DNA of 64,000 nt from Micavibrio sp. (GTDB lineage: Bacteria; Pseudomonadota; Alphaproteobacteria; Micavibrionales; UBA2020): contig JAPWJZ010000010.1 in assembly GCA_028283745.1 (NCBI GenBank), positions 1 to 64,000 on the forward strand. The letters are read 5' to 3'. The notes under the pieces are model-generated. The model searched no databases. It saw nothing but the letters and a program-made list of their open reading frames with translations, and was not told the DNA's origin. Below, piece after piece: positions 53,052 to 61,567 of the stretch (position 1 is the stretch's first letter; every line of letters begins with the position of its first letter). A program made the position numbers and the translations under genes.

Positions 53052-54161
53052 ATGACTTCCGCATCCGACGATAAAGGGGTGAATATCTTGGATCCGCAAG
53101 AACTGCTGCAATGCGCGCAAGATACTTCAGAAGGTGGCCGTCGCAAACTCGCGAAGGCTGTATCGCAATTCTTTGACCAGCGCACGCTGAACCCGTCTGA
53201 AAAAGACCTGGCCAGCGAGATCCTGCTTAACCTGATCCGTCAGGCAGAAGCGGATTTGCGCGAAGCGCTGTCGGAACGCCTGTCGGCGCAAGACAATGTG
53301 CCGGAAGGCCTTGTTGTTTATCTCGCCAACGATGAAATTTCAGTCGCGCGCCACGTGCTGTTGCACAGCCCTATTTTAAGCGACAAGGATTTGCTCGGCA
53401 TCATTGCCGCGCGCGGGCAGGAACACTGGCACCACATCGCCCGCCGCGAAAACCTGCCGCCTATCGTTTCCGACCGCCTTGTTGATACCGGCGATGCCGA
53501 CACGATGGTTGCGCTGACCGCGAACGCGAGCGCGCATCTTTCCAAATCGGCCATCCGCAAAATGGCGCGCTATTCGCTGAATTGCGAACAGCTGCAAGTG
53601 CCGCTGCTGCAACGTCGCGAGATTGACGGTGAAGTTGCCGTCGACCTTTACATGGTTGTGTCGCAGGCCTTGCGCAAAGATATTTCCGAACGCTTCGTGA
53701 TGAGCGGCCATGTTGTCGATCAGGCTATCGAAGACCTCATCCACGAGCTGAGCAATGAAGCCAAGGGGCTGCGCCAGACCACGCCGGAAATGTCATCGCT
53801 CGCCAAACGCTTTAACGAGCGCAAGGACATTACCGCCGACCTCATGATTAAAACGCTGCGCCGCGGACAAATCGGTTTCTTCATCGCGTTGTTCGCAGAA
53901 AAATGCGGCCTTGCGCCTGAATACGTTGTGAAGCTGGTGCAGAAAGACGGTGGCAAGCCCTTCGTTGTCGCGTGCCGCTTCATCGGCATGATGAAGTCGG
54001 AATTCGCGTCACTTTTCCTGCTTAGCCGCCACATCCGCACGGGCGACAAAATTGTCGACCAGCGCGAGTTGGCAACGGCCCTGAAGAATTTTGATGCGAT
54101 TAAAGACTTCGATGTTCAGCGCATCATGAAGACCTGGCTGAAGTCGCCGGACATGATTTAA
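53052..54161 (+). CDS. DUF2336-like protein, 369 aa
   Basis: A soluble, wholly helical protein with HEAT-like repeats, resembling the alphaproteobacterial DUF2336 family (EGGRRKLAKAVSQFF; RILLHSPILSDKDLL-type LHSPILSDKDLLGII; HIARRENLPPIVSDRLVDTGD). Members are uncharacterised; some are linked to cell-cycle or stress control. ATG at 53052 is preferred since GGGGGG sits five bases before it; ATG at 53034, 18 bases upstream, is possible but its poly-G site is only two bases away. Monocistronic. Confidence 0.75.
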   Translation: MTSASDDKGVNILDPQELLQCAQDTSEGGRRKLAKAVSQFFDQRTLNPSEKDLASEILLNLIRQAEADLREALSERLSAQDNVPEGLVVYLANDEISVARHVLLHSPILSDKDLLGIIAARGQEHWHHIARRENLPPIVSDRLVDTGDADTMVALTANASAHLSKSAIRKMARYSLNCEQLQVPLLQRREIDGEVAVDLYMVVSQALRKDISERFVMSGHVVDQAIEDLIHELSNEAKGLRQTTPEMSSLAKRFNERKDITADLMIKTLRRGQIGFFIALFAEKCGLAPEYVVKLVQKDGGKPFVVACRFIGMMKSEFASLFLLSRHIRTGDKIVDQRELATALKNFDAIKDFDVQRIMKTWLKSPDMI

Positions 54162-54215
54162 TCAAGCTTCTAACTGTTCTTTCAATGCTTTGACTTCACG
54201 GCACCACCCACACAA

Positions 54216-54250
54216 GAAACCCGACCGGCACGAACACGGCGGGTTTTTTT
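54216..54250 (+). terminator. Terminator after the DUF2336-like gene
   Basis: ACCCG-A-CCG pairs with CGG-CGGGT (bulged A) around GCACGAACA, followed by T7. Confidence 0.85.
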
Positions 54251-54255
54251 GCGAC

Positions 54256-54283
54256 TTGACGGGAGGAGAGGTGTTGTTATTAT
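54256..54283 (+). promoter_or_regulatory. Promoter for the 54317 gene
   Basis: TTGACG (54256-54261) and TATTAT (54278-54283), 16 bases apart, directly after the preceding terminator and 34 bases before the ATG at 54317. Confidence 0.6.
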
Positions 54284-54316
54284 GGTATCCTCATTTCATA
54301 AGCCCTTGAGGATGTC

Positions 54317-55069
54317 ATGTTCGACCGTATCAGTAAAAGCTGGCGCTACCTGCGCCGCGAATATCCCAGCACGACCACAGCTTCCGGCTTTGGGCTGCTT
54401 ATTGGTGCGGGTATCGCCACGGTCGTCACGGCGGGCACGGCAGCGCCGCTGTTCATCATCCCCATCGCGGCGGCAGGCGGCAGCGGTTTTGCCATGCTGA
54501 TGAACGGCGGGGAATGGGACAGGGAGTCCGGTAATTCCCAGACGATAGGTTCCTACAAGCTGGTGGGGACGAAAAAAGATCTCAACTCGATCAAGATGAC
54601 GCAAAAGCTGATCGACAAAAAAACCGCCAAGCTGAAGCACATGGCCGACCTGCCGGAAAAGCTGCAGCGCAAATTGCTGAAGCATGTGGATGATGTGCAG
54701 GGCGCGCTGGCCCGCGTGCGCGTTTATAAAAACTATTCCAGCGAACAGCTGGACGCGTTTACCTTCACCCGCGAATTTTACGATGCGGGTGGCCAAAGAA
54801 CCGATCAATCATTTGCCATTTGCCGCTTTGTGCCGGCGGATGCGGGCAAGCCTTCCGGCCCTGCGGTCATGACTGTGCCAGTGCGCCCGGAAGTGCCAAA
54901 GCCGGTGAAGGAACAGCAACAGCCCAAAAAATCTCCGTTGCAGGATAATAAGCTGGCGGATGGTTTTACCGACCTGTCACGCAAGGTGGAAGATGTCGCC
55001 CGCCGCGTTGACCGCATCGAAAACCCGCCGGAAGTGAAGCTGGATAAGAAAAACCTCAGGCCGAAGTAA
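54317..55069 (+). CDS. Membrane-associated protein with coiled-coil end, 250 aa
   Basis: Residues about 22-60 form a Gly/Ala-rich hydrophobic hairpin (SGFGLLIGAGIATVV; APLFIIPIAAAGGSG). The rest is hydrophilic and helical (KKDLNSIKMTQKLIDKKTAKLKHM split over several helices), with a proline-rich linker and a C-terminal helix LSRKVEDVARRVDRIE. No family is recognised. It may sit at the inner membrane facing the cytoplasm. Convergent with the 55073 gene, three bases apart. Confidence 0.7.
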   Translation: MFDRISKSWRYLRREYPSTTTASGFGLLIGAGIATVVTAGTAAPLFIIPIAAAGGSGFAMLMNGGEWDRESGNSQTIGSYKLVGTKKDLNSIKMTQKLIDKKTAKLKHMADLPEKLQRKLLKHVDDVQGALARVRVYKNYSSEQLDAFTFTREFYDAGGQRTDQSFAICRFVPADAGKPSGPAVMTVPVRPEVPKPVKEQQQPKKSPLQDNKLADGFTDLSRKVEDVARRVDRIENPPEVKLDKKNLRPK

Positions 55070-55072
55070 GCG

Positions 55073-55906
55073 TTACTTCTTGCTGCGTAATAGCTGCAGC
55101 AGGTCTGCCGCCGCATCATTGGCCGAGCCGGGGCAGAAATACGTTTTGGCGTAATGCCCTTCCGCCTGAATTTCCATGAGCGCGTATTGCATGCCGCTGT
55201 CAGCCGGGCATTTTTTATAGTCGGTCTTCAGGATGCTTTGCGCGGCGGCGGCGGCCTTGTCGCGCAGCGCTGCAAAGGCGGCATCATCATAAGTATAAAG
55301 CGACGTTGCCAGCAGCTTGTCGGACTTTTGCGCGAACAGGCTGATGATGACGGTGCCATCCGCAAAAACGTGGAAGTCGCCGGTATCGCCGGTGAGGGGC
55401 TGGTAATAGCTGTGCAGGTAAAAATCCGGCGCGGGCGGGGCGGCGTTAAACGTGCTTTCCGCTTTTTCAAACAGGGCAGTAAAGGCCGGCGTTTCCGTGC
55501 TGGCGAAGCTTGCGGGTTTGGTGCCGTCGAAGGCGTAAACCTTGTTGTCTTTTTTATCCCAGTCTTCCGGCGGGGTTTTATCTTTCAGGTAGGCAGACGT
55601 GGCTGTTAAAACCTCGGCTGCGGCATCTGCGCTGGCACGGCGTACGGTAATATCCGCCTTGCCGGTGTAATCGGGCGTCTTGAATTGCAGGCGCACCGCC
55701 GTGCCGTTATCAAGGAAAATGTATTCAACAAAGCAATCGCCATCCGGGCATGTAGCCTTTTTACGCACGACTTCGGCATAGGCTGTGGCGTCAAGCGCAT
55801 GGCGCGGCACCATGACCATGGCTGACGTGTGAATAGCGAAGCCGAAAAGCAAAAGCGCGGCGGTCACAAAAACGGCAAGGCGTGCTTTGTAACTGCCGCG
55901 GGGCAA
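55073..55906 (-). CDS. Hypothetical exported protein, 277 aa
   Basis: Start TTG at 55906, five bases after the pgk stop, with AAGGG just before it. The N-terminus is a signal or anchor (ARLAVFVTAALLLFGFAIHTSA). The mature part has cysteines in CPDGDCF, CPADSG and FCPGS, and no domain I recognise. Its closeness to pgk suggests it is co-transcribed as the last gene of that unit. Confidence 0.65.
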   Translation of the reverse strand: MPRGSYKARLAVFVTAALLLFGFAIHTSAMVMVPRHALDATAYAEVVRKKATCPDGDCFVEYIFLDNGTAVRLQFKTPDYTGKADITVRRASADAAAEVLTATSAYLKDKTPPEDWDKKDNKVYAFDGTKPASFASTETPAFTALFEKAESTFNAAPPAPDFYLHSYYQPLTGDTGDFHVFADGTVIISLFAQKSDKLLATSLYTYDDAAFAALRDKAAAAAQSILKTDYKKCPADSGMQYALMEIQAEGHYAKTYFCPGSANDAAADLLQLLRSKK

Positions 55907-55911
55907 AGCCC

Positions 55912-57129
55912 TTAGCTCGCTTTTTTGAGGGCGATGGCGCGGTCCTGCAGAATTTGCACGCCGGGAAGGGTTTTACCTTCTAGCCATTCAAGAAATGCGC
56001 CGCCAGCGGTTGAAACATAGGTCATCTGGTCTTCAACGCCGGCATGGGCGAGGGCGGAAACGGTATCACCGCCGCCAGCCACGCTGATGAGTTTTTTTGC
56101 CTGCGTCAGCACCGCAACCTTGCGCGCGACTTCGGTGGTGCCGCGGTCAAAAGGCTGGGTTTCAAAAGCGCCCATGGGGCCGTTCCACAGCACTGTTTTG
56201 GCTTTTGCCAGCACACCGTCCATCATCTTGACGGTTTCGGTGCCGATATCGAGCATCATTTCGCCGTCGTGAATGTTATCTGTCGCCAGGTTCTGCGTTG
56301 GCGGGTTGGCGCGGAATTCGGTTGCCACGGTTGCATCCACCGGCAGCACGATGGTGCATTTGTGCGCCTTGGCGGTTTCCATGATTTTAACAGCCTGGTC
56401 TTTCATGTCGCGTTCGCATAGCGACTTGCCGACGGGGTTATCCAGCGCGGCGAGGAAGGTATTGGCCATGCCGCCGCCCAGCACCAGCGTATCGATTTTG
56501 GTGACAAGGTTGTTCAGCAGCTCGATCTTGGTGGAGATTTTTGCGCCGCCGACAATGGCGACGACGGGGCGTTCGGGGCTTTCAAGCGCTTTGCCGAGTG
56601 CGTCAAGTTCCGCTTCCATCAAGCGGCCGGCATAGGCGGGCAGCAGTTTTGCAATGCCGTGTGTCGTGGCATGGGCGCGGTGCGCGCACGAGAACGCATC
56701 GTTCACGTAAATGTCGCCCATCATGGCAATCGCCTGCGCAAAGCTGGGGTCGTCTTTTTCTTCTTCCGCATAAAAGCGCACGTTTTCGAGCAGCAGTACA
56801 TCGCCGTCTTTCATGGCGCTCACGGCGTCCTGCGCTTCCTTGCCGATGCAGTCATGGGCAAAGGCAACGGGCTTGCCAAACGCGTCCGCCAGCGCTTTGC
56901 CCACGGGCTCCAGCGACATGGATGCGTCTTTGCCCTTCGGGCGGCCGAAGTGGGACAGGATGACCGTTTTTGCGCCCTTGGCGGAAAGCTCGACCAGTGT
57001 CGGCACAAGGCGGGTCAGGCGCGTCGCATCCGTTACCGCGCCGTCTTTCATCGGCACGTTCAGGTCGGCGCGCAGCAGCACGGTTTTGCCTTGGGGCTGC
57101 AGGTCATCAAGCGTCAGGAATTTTTTCAT
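55912..57129 (-). CDS. pgk: Phosphoglycerate kinase
   Basis: Pgk transfers phosphate between 1,3-bisphosphoglycerate and ADP in glycolysis and gluconeogenesis. The 405-residue protein has the classic RADLNVPM near residue 20, LSHFGRPKG, and the C-terminal nucleotide-binding GGGDTVSAL. ATG at 57129 is preferred over GTG at 57135. gapA and fba, frequent neighbours, are absent. Confidence 0.96.
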   Translation of the reverse strand: MKKFLTLDDLQPQGKTVLLRADLNVPMKDGAVTDATRLTRLVPTLVELSAKGAKTVILSHFGRPKGKDASMSLEPVGKALADAFGKPVAFAHDCIGKEAQDAVSAMKDGDVLLLENVRFYAEEEKDDPSFAQAIAMMGDIYVNDAFSCAHRAHATTHGIAKLLPAYAGRLMEAELDALGKALESPERPVVAIVGGAKISTKIELLNNLVTKIDTLVLGGGMANTFLAALDNPVGKSLCERDMKDQAVKIMETAKAHKCTIVLPVDATVATEFRANPPTQNLATDNIHDGEMMLDIGTETVKMMDGVLAKAKTVLWNGPMGAFETQPFDRGTTEVARKVAVLTQAKKLISVAGGGDTVSALAHAGVEDQMTYVSTAGGAFLEWLEGKTLPGVQILQDRAIALKKAS

Positions 57130-57289
57130 GGTCACACAATCCTCTGGATTTTTTGCCGCGTTTATCTCTCGGTTTTTACCGTGTCGAAAATTGGTTCAAA
57201 TATGGACGTAGTTGTTTTTCCGCGCAAGCAATAACACGTGGCTACTCCGCAAATTATGAAATATAGCCGTTATAAAACGCGCGTTTTGC

Positions 57290-58276
57290 TTATTCTTTAC
57301 CAATGGTGCGGAAATGGTTGGTCGCCGCAACCAGCGCGCTGGCAATGCCGGGCTCGAAGGCGGAATGCCCGGCATCCGGCACTAGTACAAAACCGGCTTC
57401 GGGCCATGCTTGTTTTAGCTCCCACGCGGTTTCGATGGGGCAGACGACATCATAGCGGCCCTGCACGATAATGGCGGGAATGTGGCGGATTTTGCCGATG
57501 TTCTTCAGCAAAAAATTATCCGGCGTGAAGCGGTTGTTGTGGAAGTAATGCGCCTCGATGCGGGAAATGGGCAGGGAATGCGCGGGCTCCGTGCTTTCCT
57601 CCACCATTTCGGGGCGAGGGATGAGCATGCAGCAATAGGTTTCAAACGCCGCCCAGTGCTTGGCCGCGGCAAGGCGGATGTCCGCGTTGTCATGCGTCAG
57701 GCGCTTGTAGTAGTTGCTGAGCAAATCTTTGCGTTCCTCTTCGGGCAGGTGGCCGGCAAAGGCGTTCCACGCATCGGGGTAAATGGCCTTCACCCCATAA
57801 AGGAACCAGTCGATCTCCCGCTGCATCATCAGAAATATGCCGCGCAGGGTCAGGCTGAGGACGCTTGCGGGGTGCGTAATGGCATAGGCCAGCGCCAGCG
57901 TGCTGCCCCATGAACCGCCAAACACATGCCATTTTTTAATGCCGAGCTTTTCACGCAAGGCTTCAATATCCGCCACTAAATCTGCCGTGGTATTTTCGCG
58001 CAGTTCCGCAAGCGGCGTCGAATGGCCCGCACCGCGCTGGTCGAAAATAACAATGCGGTAATGGCGCGGGTCAAAGAACTGCCGGTGCTTGGGGCTGGAG
58101 CCCGCACCGGGGCCGCCGTGCAGAAACACCACCGGCACGCCATCAGGGTTGCCGGACTGTTCGTAATAAAGTTCGTGCAGCGTGCCAACCTTCATGCGGC
58201 CTGAATCAAACGGCGCAACAGGCGGGTAGGGCGCGTGCAGTTGCACGCCTGCGGGGGCCAGCGTTATTTCGCTCAT
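57290..58276 (-). CDS. pip: Proline iminopeptidase
   Basis: An alpha/beta-hydrolase peptidase (S33) that removes N-terminal proline. The 328-residue protein has the oxyanion motif HGGPGAG, the nucleophile Ser122 in GGSWGS, DQRGAG and the late Asp (GRYDVVCP) and His (DAGHSA) of the catalytic triad. Start ATG at 58276 overlaps the upstream nuclease-fold gene stop by four bases (ATGA), so the two are coupled. Confidence 0.92.
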   Translation of the reverse strand: MSEITLAPAGVQLHAPYPPVAPFDSGRMKVGTLHELYYEQSGNPDGVPVVFLHGGPGAGSSPKHRQFFDPRHYRIVIFDQRGAGHSTPLAELRENTTADLVADIEALREKLGIKKWHVFGGSWGSTLALAYAITHPASVLSLTLRGIFLMMQREIDWFLYGVKAIYPDAWNAFAGHLPEEERKDLLSNYYKRLTHDNADIRLAAAKHWAAFETYCCMLIPRPEMVEESTEPAHSLPISRIEAHYFHNNRFTPDNFLLKNIGKIRHIPAIIVQGRYDVVCPIETAWELKQAWPEAGFVLVPDAGHSAFEPGIASALVAATNHFRTIGKE

Positions 58277-59205
58277 TTGCGGGCTTTCTTGTCGGGGTCG
58301 GTTTTCGGCATGGCGATGGGCAGGGGTTGGCTATCGTTGCCGGTAAACTCGATCTGCTCGGGATAGGTCAGCTCCATCATCGGGCCGCTCTGGTTGATGA
58401 CCCATCCGCGCACGCGCAGACGACGGCCTTTCCACTTCAGCGGGTTGAAACGACCGATTTCAGGATCATAGAAATACTGCGCAAAATCCTTGCTGATGAC
58501 AAGGGTGAAGTCCGTCGTCGCATCATCGCCGAAACCGAGGTAGAACAGCTGGTCACCGACCTGCTTGGTGCTTTTGATGGTGCCTTCGACGACCTGGAAG
58601 GTGTTGTAGGATTTTTCAAGAATGGATTTTTCATCCTTCACGGATAGCTCGGGCGCCGCCCAGAACCCCGCGCGTTTGTTGCGGGCAAGGGTTTCATACT
58701 GGTAAAGCTTTTGCACCATGTCGCGGTTGCGGGGGTTGCCATCAACCCAGGCAAGGCCGTTGAGGACGAGGTCGGATTGCACCCATATGTTATCCTGCGT
58801 CAGCATCTGTCCTGCAAGGTTGCCGCGGCTGTCACGCTCCAGCACACCGGGGAAGCGGCGTTGGTACAAGCCGACTTTTTTGCCGACCAGCATCTTAGTC
58901 AGATATTCCTGTTCCTTCGGCATGTACAGCAGCGGCACGCGAATGTTGAGCAGATTGTAAACTTTCTCATCTGTCATGCGGATAAGGTCTGACTTCAGCA
59001 CTTCTTTGACCGTGCCGACGGCGACAAGCTCAAGCCCTTCCGGCGAAGTCTGGTCGGGAATGTAAGCCCGTTTTGAAAGCTCCTGCGATGACTGGTCTTG
59101 TCCATTCGGCTTGGCCGCGAAACCGGGGCTGCAGACAGCCACCGACAGCAGCGTGACAAGCGACGCGGCCATAAGGGTACGGAATAAAATGCGATGCTTT
59201 TTCAT
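58273..59205 (-). CDS. Exported thermonuclease-fold (SNase-like) protein
   Basis: A 310-residue protein with a signal peptide (LMAASLVTLLSVAVCSPGFA) and an SNase-like domain at about 60-200: DSRGNLAGQ (the region of the catalytic Arg), VLNGLAWVDG and YQYETLARNKRAGFW are clear family segments. The Glu of the PE motif after the first strands is not obvious (NIRVPLLYMPKEQ), so nuclease activity is uncertain. A second OB-like domain follows (about 205-290). Periplasmic. It is coupled to pip by ATGA. Confidence 0.8.
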   Translation of the reverse strand: MKKHRILFRTLMAASLVTLLSVAVCSPGFAAKPNGQDQSSQELSKRAYIPDQTSPEGLELVAVGTVKEVLKSDLIRMTDEKVYNLLNIRVPLLYMPKEQEYLTKMLVGKKVGLYQRRFPGVLERDSRGNLAGQMLTQDNIWVQSDLVLNGLAWVDGNPRNRDMVQKLYQYETLARNKRAGFWAAPELSVKDEKSILEKSYNTFQVVEGTIKSTKQVGDQLFYLGFGDDATTDFTLVISKDFAQYFYDPEIGRFNPLKWKGRRLRVRGWVINQSGPMMELTYPEQIEFTGNDSQPLPIAMPKTDPDKKARK

Positions 59206-59221
59206 GCCTTGAATTTAACAC

Positions 59222-59256
59222 AAAAAAGCGGGGGTTGACAATTACCCCCGCTCTTT
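59222..59256 (-). terminator. Terminator of rpoH
   Basis: GCGGGGGT (59228-59235) and ACCCCCGC (59244-59251) form an 8-bp stem; on the minus strand it is followed by TTTTTTG. Confidence 0.9.
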
Positions 59257-59278
59257 CGTGTGTTTATGGTGAAGCCAC

Positions 59279-60010
59279 TTAACGGGCGTCGAAAAGCGCC
59301 ATTTGTTCAAGCCCGGCGTCCTTCACTTTTATGAGAATAGACGCTTTCAGCTTGTCCATCGCGCGCTGCTCCAGCTGGCGCACGCGCTCCTTCGAAATAC
59401 CCAGCTGCTTGCCAAGGTCTTCAAGGGTGACGACATCGTCGTTCATGCGGCGTTCCTTGATAATGGTGCGCTCGCGGTCCGACAGTTCGCCCAGGGCGTT
59501 GTTCAGCCAGCTTGACCGCGTGGCGTTGTCCTTCATGCCGATGACGACTTCTTCCGGGTTCGGCGTCGTATCGGGCAGCAGGTCCTGCCACTGGTTGTCG
59601 CCTTCTTCCCCGATGGGGCTATTGAGCGATTGGTCGCCGCCATTCATGCGGGCTTCCATCTGCATCACCTCTTTCGGGGTGACGCCAAGCTCGGTCGCGA
59701 TTTTCTGAACCGATTCAGCGTCAAGATAATCGCGCGCCGACTGGCCGGTGATTTTGGCGCGCAGGCGGCGCAGGTTAAAGAACAGCGACTTTTGCGATGC
59801 CGTGGTACCCGTCCGGACAATAGACCAGTTGCGCAGCACATAGTCCTGAATTTGCGCCTTGATCCACCAGGTGGCATAGGTGGAAAAGCGGTTTTCCAGG
59901 GCAGGTTCAAAACGCGCAGCTGCTTCCATCAGGCCAATATTGCCTTCCTGGATAAGGTCGCCCATGGGCAGGCCATAGTTTTTAAACTTTGCCGCACAGC
60001 GCCACGACAA
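59279..60010 (-). CDS. rpoH: RNA polymerase sigma factor RpoH, main part after a frame change
   Basis: This frame encodes most of a sigma-32-type factor: region 2 (NYGLPMGDLIQEGNIGLMEA; YATWWIKAQIQDYVL), the RpoH box (SLFFNLRRLRAKI), and region 4 (TLEDLGKQLGISKERVRQLE). RpoH directs transcription of heat-shock genes. The apparent TTG start at 60010 is artificial: the true N-terminus (YIRNAMDEPLLEREHELDLARRW) lies in the neighbouring frame, 59982-60179, and homology crosses at about 59996. One base removed restores a full-length 300-residue protein. See the frameshift finding. Confidence 0.85.
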   Translation of the reverse strand: MSWRCAAKFKNYGLPMGDLIQEGNIGLMEAAARFEPALENRFSTYATWWIKAQIQDYVLRNWSIVRTGTTASQKSLFFNLRRLRAKITGQSARDYLDAESVQKIATELGVTPKEVMQMEARMNGGDQSLNSPIGEEGDNQWQDLLPDTTPNPEEVVIGMKDNATRSSWLNNALGELSDRERTIIKERRMNDDVVTLEDLGKQLGISKERVRQLEQRAMDKLKASILIKVKDAGLEQMALFDAR

Positions 60011-60179
60011 GGCGGGTATAGGAGCGCACCAGTTCGTGCAGCGCCTTCTCGTCGCGCTTGTCTTTCCAGCGGCGGGCGAGATCTAACTCGTGCTCACGCT
60101 CCAGCAACGGCTCATCCATCGCATTGCGGATGTAGCGGAGGTTCGCACGCTGAGTGGTGGGATCATCGAGATGGGCCAT
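59982..60179 (-). CDS. rpoH: RpoH N-terminal part, before the frame change
   Basis: A 65-residue frame starting MAHLDDPTTQRAN and running YIRNAMDEPLLEREHEL to LHELVRSYTRLVVALCGKV, then TAA. It matches sigma-32 region 1.2-2.1 (LA-R-W; LV-S-LRLVV) and should continue with KNYGLP of the next frame. AAGG lies seven bases before the ATG at 60179, so this is the real start of rpoH. The stop comes at GTT-TAA. Confidence 0.8.
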   Translation of the reverse strand: MAHLDDPTTQRANLRYIRNAMDEPLLEREHELDLARRWKDKRDEKALHELVRSYTRLVVALCGKV

Positions 60180-60301
60180 AACAAGCCTTCTTTCTTGCCG
60201 GTTGGTGAAAAATCACAGTTTTCAGTCTCTGTATTCTTTATACGAAGCGATGAGCGGGCCGGATCATTCCGCAGGATTAATTTTATTTCATCCATACCTT
60301 T

Positions 60302-60307
60302 ATTATA
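60302..60307 (-). promoter_or_regulatory. Extended -10 promoter upstream of rpoH
   Basis: On the minus strand TGGTATAAT gives a perfect -10 with an extended TGn element, about 122 bases before the rpoH ATG. The -35 is not clear. The resulting leader of over 100 bases could carry a thermosensor-type structure, as known for other rpoH messages. The rest of the 369-base gap 60180-60548 holds no gene. Confidence 0.45.
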
Positions 60308-60548
60308 CCAATGTGGTCCTGTTTTGTCTTGCGCTGCAGCAAAGCAGGTAACTATTTGAAATAAAGATGCAGTTTTGGATATTTGAACGAAAGAAAACTA
60401 TCCTTAAAGGAAACTTTTCTTTGCAGTCACAGGCCCGTTGCAGGGGTGAAACAAACCGGAAACACAGAATCCGGAATTTTGTTCCGCCTGACAGTATTTA
60501 TACGTCGGGTGCGTTCTTTGGATCAGTCTGTTTTAAAAGTTTGCAGAA

Positions 60549-61394
60549 CTAGGCTGCGAGGATTTCAAGCACGTCGCCGCGGTTGGACAGCTGGGCGCAA
60601 ACCAGCTTGCCGCCATGGCCGCAGCCGCCATCAAGGCTGATGCTGGCTTTGCCCACGTGAATGCCGCCATGCTCCGGGTCATGCCCGCGGATGACCGAAC
60701 GGAAGGGGCGATAAGCTTCAAGCGTGTTGAAGTTTTTAGACGCCCACCAGAAACGGTCTTCCTGCGCCGCCAGCGGCAATGCGGGGTCAAGCCCGCAGTG
60801 GACGAACAGCAGGTTGCTTTCAAGGTTGTCATTGCGCACGCCGAAGCGGGCGGGCACATGCTCGGTAAAGGCCGCACGGCGAAGGTTGGTAAAGAACGGC
60901 TCATGCCCGTCCTTGGCGCGTATTTTGGCCTTTAAAAAGCATGACCAGCGGGTGAGATTGATGATGCCTTCGCGGGCTGTGCGCGCCGCTTCTTCCAGCG
61001 TGCTGCCGTAGCCGCGCAAAATGCTGTCCATGTCGGGGAATTTATCGGCCATCCATTCCACAACCGATGACGGGTTGGGCGCGAACTGGATTTGCAAAAG
61101 CTTGCTCCACAGTTCTTCCTGCACGCCGCGCAGGTATACAATGTCATCCGGCTGAATATCCATCTGCTCCAGAAGGGCGCGGCGGAAGTTGAGGATTTCA
61201 TCCAGCGTTTCGACGGGGCGGGCATATTTGCTGCCAAGGTAATTGCCGGTATAAACCAGCCGGTCGCCGGGCTTGAAGCGCTCGAAAATCGCCTTGTGAA
61301 TCGCCACCAGCTGCCCGTATTCGCCATGAATGGCGGAAACGGTCCATATCTGGTTGGGATGTCCCAGGTTGCTGAATTTGTTTTTAAAAGACAT
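60549..61394 (-). CDS. PPP-family phosphatase-like protein with lost metal ligands
   Basis: The 281-residue chain follows the Ser/Thr phosphatase (PPP/ApaH) fold in order, but the metal and catalytic residues are replaced: the GDxHG site reads SAIHG (20-24, Asp to Ala21), GDYVDRG reads GNYLGSK (50-56, both Asp lost), and GNHE reads GVQE (90-93, Asn and His lost). His in FVHCGLDP and RGHDPEHGG remain. It is therefore probably inactive, a pseudophosphatase that may still bind phosphoproteins. It lies upstream of rpoH on the same strand, 370 bases apart. Confidence 0.75.
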   Translation of the reverse strand: MSFKNKFSNLGHPNQIWTVSAIHGEYGQLVAIHKAIFERFKPGDRLVYTGNYLGSKYARPVETLDEILNFRRALLEQMDIQPDDIVYLRGVQEELWSKLLQIQFAPNPSSVVEWMADKFPDMDSILRGYGSTLEEAARTAREGIINLTRWSCFLKAKIRAKDGHEPFFTNLRRAAFTEHVPARFGVRNDNLESNLLFVHCGLDPALPLAAQEDRFWWASKNFNTLEAYRPFRSVIRGHDPEHGGIHVGKASISLDGGCGHGGKLVCAQLSNRGDVLEILAA

Positions 61395-61567
61395 CGAGTC
61401 CCGGCACTGGCTTTGAATAGGCGATTGTTACGCATTTGCCTTAAACAAGCAACCTTGATTAAGCAGGGAAAAATGCCGTGGCTTTGCCGGAAATCACCTT
61501 TGACATAACCTTATCGGATTGCTAGTCTCGGCAGTATTCCAAATAACGCCTGACAGGGTTCAACGCC

